Below are positions 61,459 to 64,000 of a stretch of DNA of 64,000 nucleotides, in pieces; positions within the stretch are counted from its first letter, which is position 1; every line of letters starts with the position of its first letter. The stretch is from positions 62,001 to 126,000 of the forward strand of contig CANLVO010000001.1 in assembly GCA_947494645.1 (NCBI GenBank), given 5' to 3'. Made by a program: the position numbers and the translations under genes. The stretch is from an uncultured Litoreibacter sp. Its GTDB lineage: Bacteria > Pseudomonadota > Alphaproteobacteria > Rhodobacterales > Rhodobacteraceae. The notes under the pieces were generated by a model. It ran no database searches, was not told where the DNA came from, and worked only from the letters and a program-made list of their open reading frames with translations.

Positions 61459-63381
61459 ATGGTAACAAAAATACTTCGCATAGATGGCAAGAAGTTTGAA
61501 CTATCTACCGCTGAAGAACGCTTTCTCGAGCAGTGTGTTAAAGGGGAATGGGCCGAATTTGGCGCTGGAGTTCTGCCGCAAGCACTACATGACAGTGTCA
61601 AAATCCGGGCTGAACTCGTTCGGTTCGCCATGCTCGGCGGCAACGACGATTACCCCACGCACTGGCGTGGACCACGACTTAAGGGCGCGTGGATTACTGG
61701 GCAGATTGGACTGAACTTGTGCAAGACCGATTTTGCGCTGAGAGCAACCAACTGTCATTTTGAGCAAAACCTTCATCTTTTCGATGCTGAGATTTTTGGT
61801 GTCGAGATTGACGGGTCATGGTGTCCCGGAATTACAGCGTATCGACTGCGAACATCGGGGCCAGTTCTGATGGAGAACGCCTTCTGCTCAACTGGGGAAA
61901 TCGATCTTGACTACGCGCGCATCGATGGTCGTTTGGGGCTGGAGGGCGCTATCCTAAAGCCTTCGTCGGGTTCTTGGGCGCTTACAGCAGAGGGCGCACG
62001 GATCAGGGATGAAGTTTCTTTCAGCAACCTGAAGTTATCTAACAAAAGCGGCACCTCCTACACGCTTGTGAAGTTTGCCGCACACGGCCCCATTCGCCTG
62101 AGGAGTATGAAGATTGGCGGTCGATTTAGACTGTCAGGCGGGAAGTTCAAGGAAGCATTCATAAGAGGAAAAGTAAGACCAGCAATTGATGCCGATGGCC
62201 TTACGGTTCGAGGGGACGTTCGTTTGAACGAACGGGCTCAGTTTGAGGGCAATCTTTGTCTTCGTTCGGCATCTATCGATGGTCAAATCGAGATTGGAGA
62301 AATCACTGTAAGGGGTGCAGTCGATCTGAACAGCTCGACAATAAGACAGAAGCTGGTTCTCGACCCCCAGAAGGGGGCAAGGATGACCCGGGGCCAGAAA
62401 TCCGAAATCAAGATCGACGCGTTGGATCTGCGCTTGGCGACAGCAGGCGTTCTAAAGGACAACCAATGGACTTGGAACGCCATCGGACAGATTAATATTT
62501 CTGGCCTGACCTATGACGATATTGAAAGCGAAGTCACATGGGGCACGCGAATGGACGACATGATCTTGAAAGACGAAAGAAAGGAAATCGTCTCGATAGA
62601 GAGGGCCGTCGATTACAATCTGACAAAGAGATTTGGCGTTTCCCCACAACCCTTCACACAATGGGCGAGATATCTAGACAAAGAAGGGCATAGGCTTCAA
62701 GCAAGTTGGGTTAGGTACAGGCGCGAGAAGTTGATGCGGCAGGCAGATTATACGGAAAGCCGTACCCTTATCAACGAACTTCAAAATTCGAATGTATTAT
62801 CCTCGCGTTTTCGCAAGCTTCCGCTTTGGTTCTTGGTCAAACTGGAGCTCAGAAGAATTCTCGACTACCTATTTGGGTTTTTCTTTGGCTATGGCCATAA
62901 ACCGGGACGTGCGATTGCTTCGATACTGATCATTTGGCTGGGGTCGGTTTTTCTGTATGGAACCGCTTATGATAAAGGCCAAATGGCGCCCAATTCCGAT
63001 GTCATTTTGGTTTCGAGCGAGTGGCAAGCTGCCGTCACACATGAACGCGCCTGCCCCTTGCATGACTATAGTCGCCAACAACAAAAAGATGTGGATTGCA
63101 TTCCGCCGCTCCAAATCTGGACAGGTCTCAAAAGTAATTCTGAATTTGAAGGATCAAACGCGTCTCGAGATTACGAAAACTTCAACCGCTATCTTTACGC
63201 GCTTGACCTGTTCGTACCGTTGGACTCTCTAGGGCAGGAGCTCGCTTGGGTACCCGCCCGTGATCGAGGAATGTGGGGATGGTGGGCGTACTCGTTGCGT
63301 TGGCTTATTCAGATGGCTGGCTGGATATTTACTGCTGTAGGTGCGGCAACCATTACAGGCCTTCTTGCACGGAAAGAGTGA
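61459..63381 (+). CDS. Large membrane protein with beta-helix-like repeats
   Basis: 640 residues. Residues about 60-340 contain repeated patterns of the type GxxIxGxLxLxxAxI (for example IDGRLGLEGAIL, IGGRFRLSGGKF, VRGDVRLNERAQFEGNLCLRSASIDGQIEIG) that suggest a stacked beta-helix. A helical linker follows; the C-terminal 200 residues have membrane spans (IASILIIWLGSVFLYGTAY near 495 and LIQMAGWIFTAVGAATITGLLA at the end). Similar proteins are sometimes labelled membrane-associated oxidoreductases, without catalytic evidence. AT-richer than its neighbours, own promoter after a terminator; possible recent transfer. Confidence 0.7.
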   Translation: MVTKILRIDGKKFELSTAEERFLEQCVKGEWAEFGAGVLPQALHDSVKIRAELVRFAMLGGNDDYPTHWRGPRLKGAWITGQIGLNLCKTDFALRATNCHFEQNLHLFDAEIFGVEIDGSWCPGITAYRLRTSGPVLMENAFCSTGEIDLDYARIDGRLGLEGAILKPSSGSWALTAEGARIRDEVSFSNLKLSNKSGTSYTLVKFAAHGPIRLRSMKIGGRFRLSGGKFKEAFIRGKVRPAIDADGLTVRGDVRLNERAQFEGNLCLRSASIDGQIEIGEITVRGAVDLNSSTIRQKLVLDPQKGARMTRGQKSEIKIDALDLRLATAGVLKDNQWTWNAIGQINISGLTYDDIESEVTWGTRMDDMILKDERKEIVSIERAVDYNLTKRFGVSPQPFTQWARYLDKEGHRLQASWVRYRREKLMRQADYTESRTLINELQNSNVLSSRFRKLPLWFLVKLELRRILDYLFGFFFGYGHKPGRAIASILIIWLGSVFLYGTAYDKGQMAPNSDVILVSSEWQAAVTHERACPLHDYSRQQQKDVDCIPPLQIWTGLKSNSEFEGSNASRDYENFNRYLYALDLFVPLDSLGQELAWVPARDRGMWGWWAYSLRWLIQMAGWIFTAVGAATITGLLARKE

Positions 63382-63436
63382 CTTGAGAAAACACTGCCCT
63401 GCCCGTAGCCTGAAAAGAAAAAAACGGAGCGGTGGC

Positions 63437-64000
63437 ATGCGGTGGATTTTTCGGGCTTTGGGCACGCTGGTTGTGTTGGCCGTGGTGGCTCTGGCGGCGC
63501 TGCTTTTGTTTCCCACGGAACGCATCGCGCGGGTTGCGGAAAGCCAGTTTGAGCAAGCCACCGGGCGGGCGCTCAGCATCAAGGGGGGCGTGTCGCCGAC
63601 GTTGTGGCCCCGGCTGGGCGTGACCCTTGAGGATGTGACGATTTCCAACGCCGATTGGGCGGGCGCGGAGCCGATGGTGGAGGCGGGGCGCTTAGATGTG
63701 GGCGTGGGCGTCTCTGCCCTGATCGGCGGCGATGTGGTGGTCGAGGCCTTTGAGGTGGACGGGCCTGTCATCCGGCTCAGCCGCCGCGCGGACGGGGTGG
63801 CGAACTGGGATTTCCTGACCAATCTGGGCGGCGCAGATGACGGCGGCCCGTCGCGGATCAACTCCGTTTCCTTGCCCAAGGGGACGATCACCGGCGGGCT
63901 GGTCGCGTTCGAGGACGCGGTGGCGGGGGTCTCGCACCGGCTGACCGCGCTTGACGCGACATTGCGGCTGGACGATCTGGCGGGCGCGGCACAGGTGGAC
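63437..64000 (+). CDS. AsmA family protein, 3' end outside window
   Basis: 188 residues visible: signal-anchor MRWIFRALGTLVVLAVVALAALLLF, then ERIARVAESQFEQATGRALSIKGGVSPTLWPRLGVTLEDVTISNADWAGAEPMVEAGRLDVGVGVSALIGGDVVVE, the typical AsmA N-terminal region. AsmA-like proteins span the periplasm and are linked to outer-membrane lipid or protein assembly. GGAG seven bases before the ATG supports the start. The frame is still open at the last base. Confidence 0.9.
   Translation, partial: MRWIFRALGTLVVLAVVALAALLLFPTERIARVAESQFEQATGRALSIKGGVSPTLWPRLGVTLEDVTISNADWAGAEPMVEAGRLDVGVGVSALIGGDVVVEAFEVDGPVIRLSRRADGVANWDFLTNLGGADDGGPSRINSVSLPKGTITGGLVAFEDAVAGVSHRLTALDATLRLDDLAGAAQVD

Overview
The window reads as a chromosomal stretch of a marine alphaproteobacterium of the Roseobacter group (Rhodobacterales). 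The reasons are the gene content (short HisG with HisZ, short class II ribonucleotide reductase, PutA without a DNA-binding domain beside an Lrp-type regulator, CIO-type cydAB, a VPLPA-CTERM protein, a Hint-domain protein, carnitine/betaine genes), the high-GC coding style, and short intergenic elements of the AGGTATTTTTG type. No species is claimed.

Layout. 1-12 kb: 3' part of dnaE, phhA with a divergent Lrp regulator, slyX, hisS-hisZ-hisG, a DUF1489 gene, nrdJ and ispD. 12-18.4 kb: a YihY/BrkB membrane protein, then an osmolyte module (FAD-dependent oxidoreductase, betaine-type binding protein, ATPase, and a single-chain double permease). 18.47-24.34 kb: a 5.9-kb AT-richer integrated element in the 3' half of tRNA-Cys, bounded by a 44-bp direct repeat. 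It carries a tyrosine integrase with a tiny overlapping ORF, a membrane protein, and a 697-residue ATPase-TOPRIM/DUF4435 protein that looks like a single-chain PARIS (AriA-AriB) defence protein. 24.4-36 kb: PCMT-like gene, tolC, a PopZ-like acidic protein, cobQ, a membrane protein, a putR-like regulator with putA, rhomboid protease, GFA protein and efp. 36-44 kb: TRIC channel, cydAB plus a 30-residue subunit gene, tRNA-Leu, metG, an MFS transporter and a YceI protein. 44.5-52.2 kb: a tightly overlapping operon that accounts for carnitine breakdown (BKACE, fused carnitine dehydrogenase/thioesterase) next to scoAB, which would activate the acetoacetate released. 52-64 kb: rhodanese, deacetylase, M48 lipoprotein, dgkA, Hint protein, CDGSH protein, a repeat-rich segment holding an orphan colicin-D-immunity-like gene, rimO, a VPLPA-CTERM protein, a large repeat/membrane protein, and the start of an AsmA-family gene.

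How it fits together. Carnitine is oxidised by LcdH, cleaved by BKACE with acetyl-CoA to betainyl-CoA and acetoacetate, betainyl-CoA is hydrolysed by the thioesterase half of LcdH, and ScoAB converts acetoacetate to acetoacetyl-CoA. A betaine-type ABC importer and an FAD oxidoreductase lie about 30 kb away. Two amino-acid catabolic genes (phhA, putA) each face an Lrp-type regulator across a short region with inverted repeats. A recurring layout is tail-to-tail genes whose stop codons interlock in exactly 4 bp (six cases).

Coordinates and motifs were read by eye. Family names come from recognising conserved motifs, not from searches.
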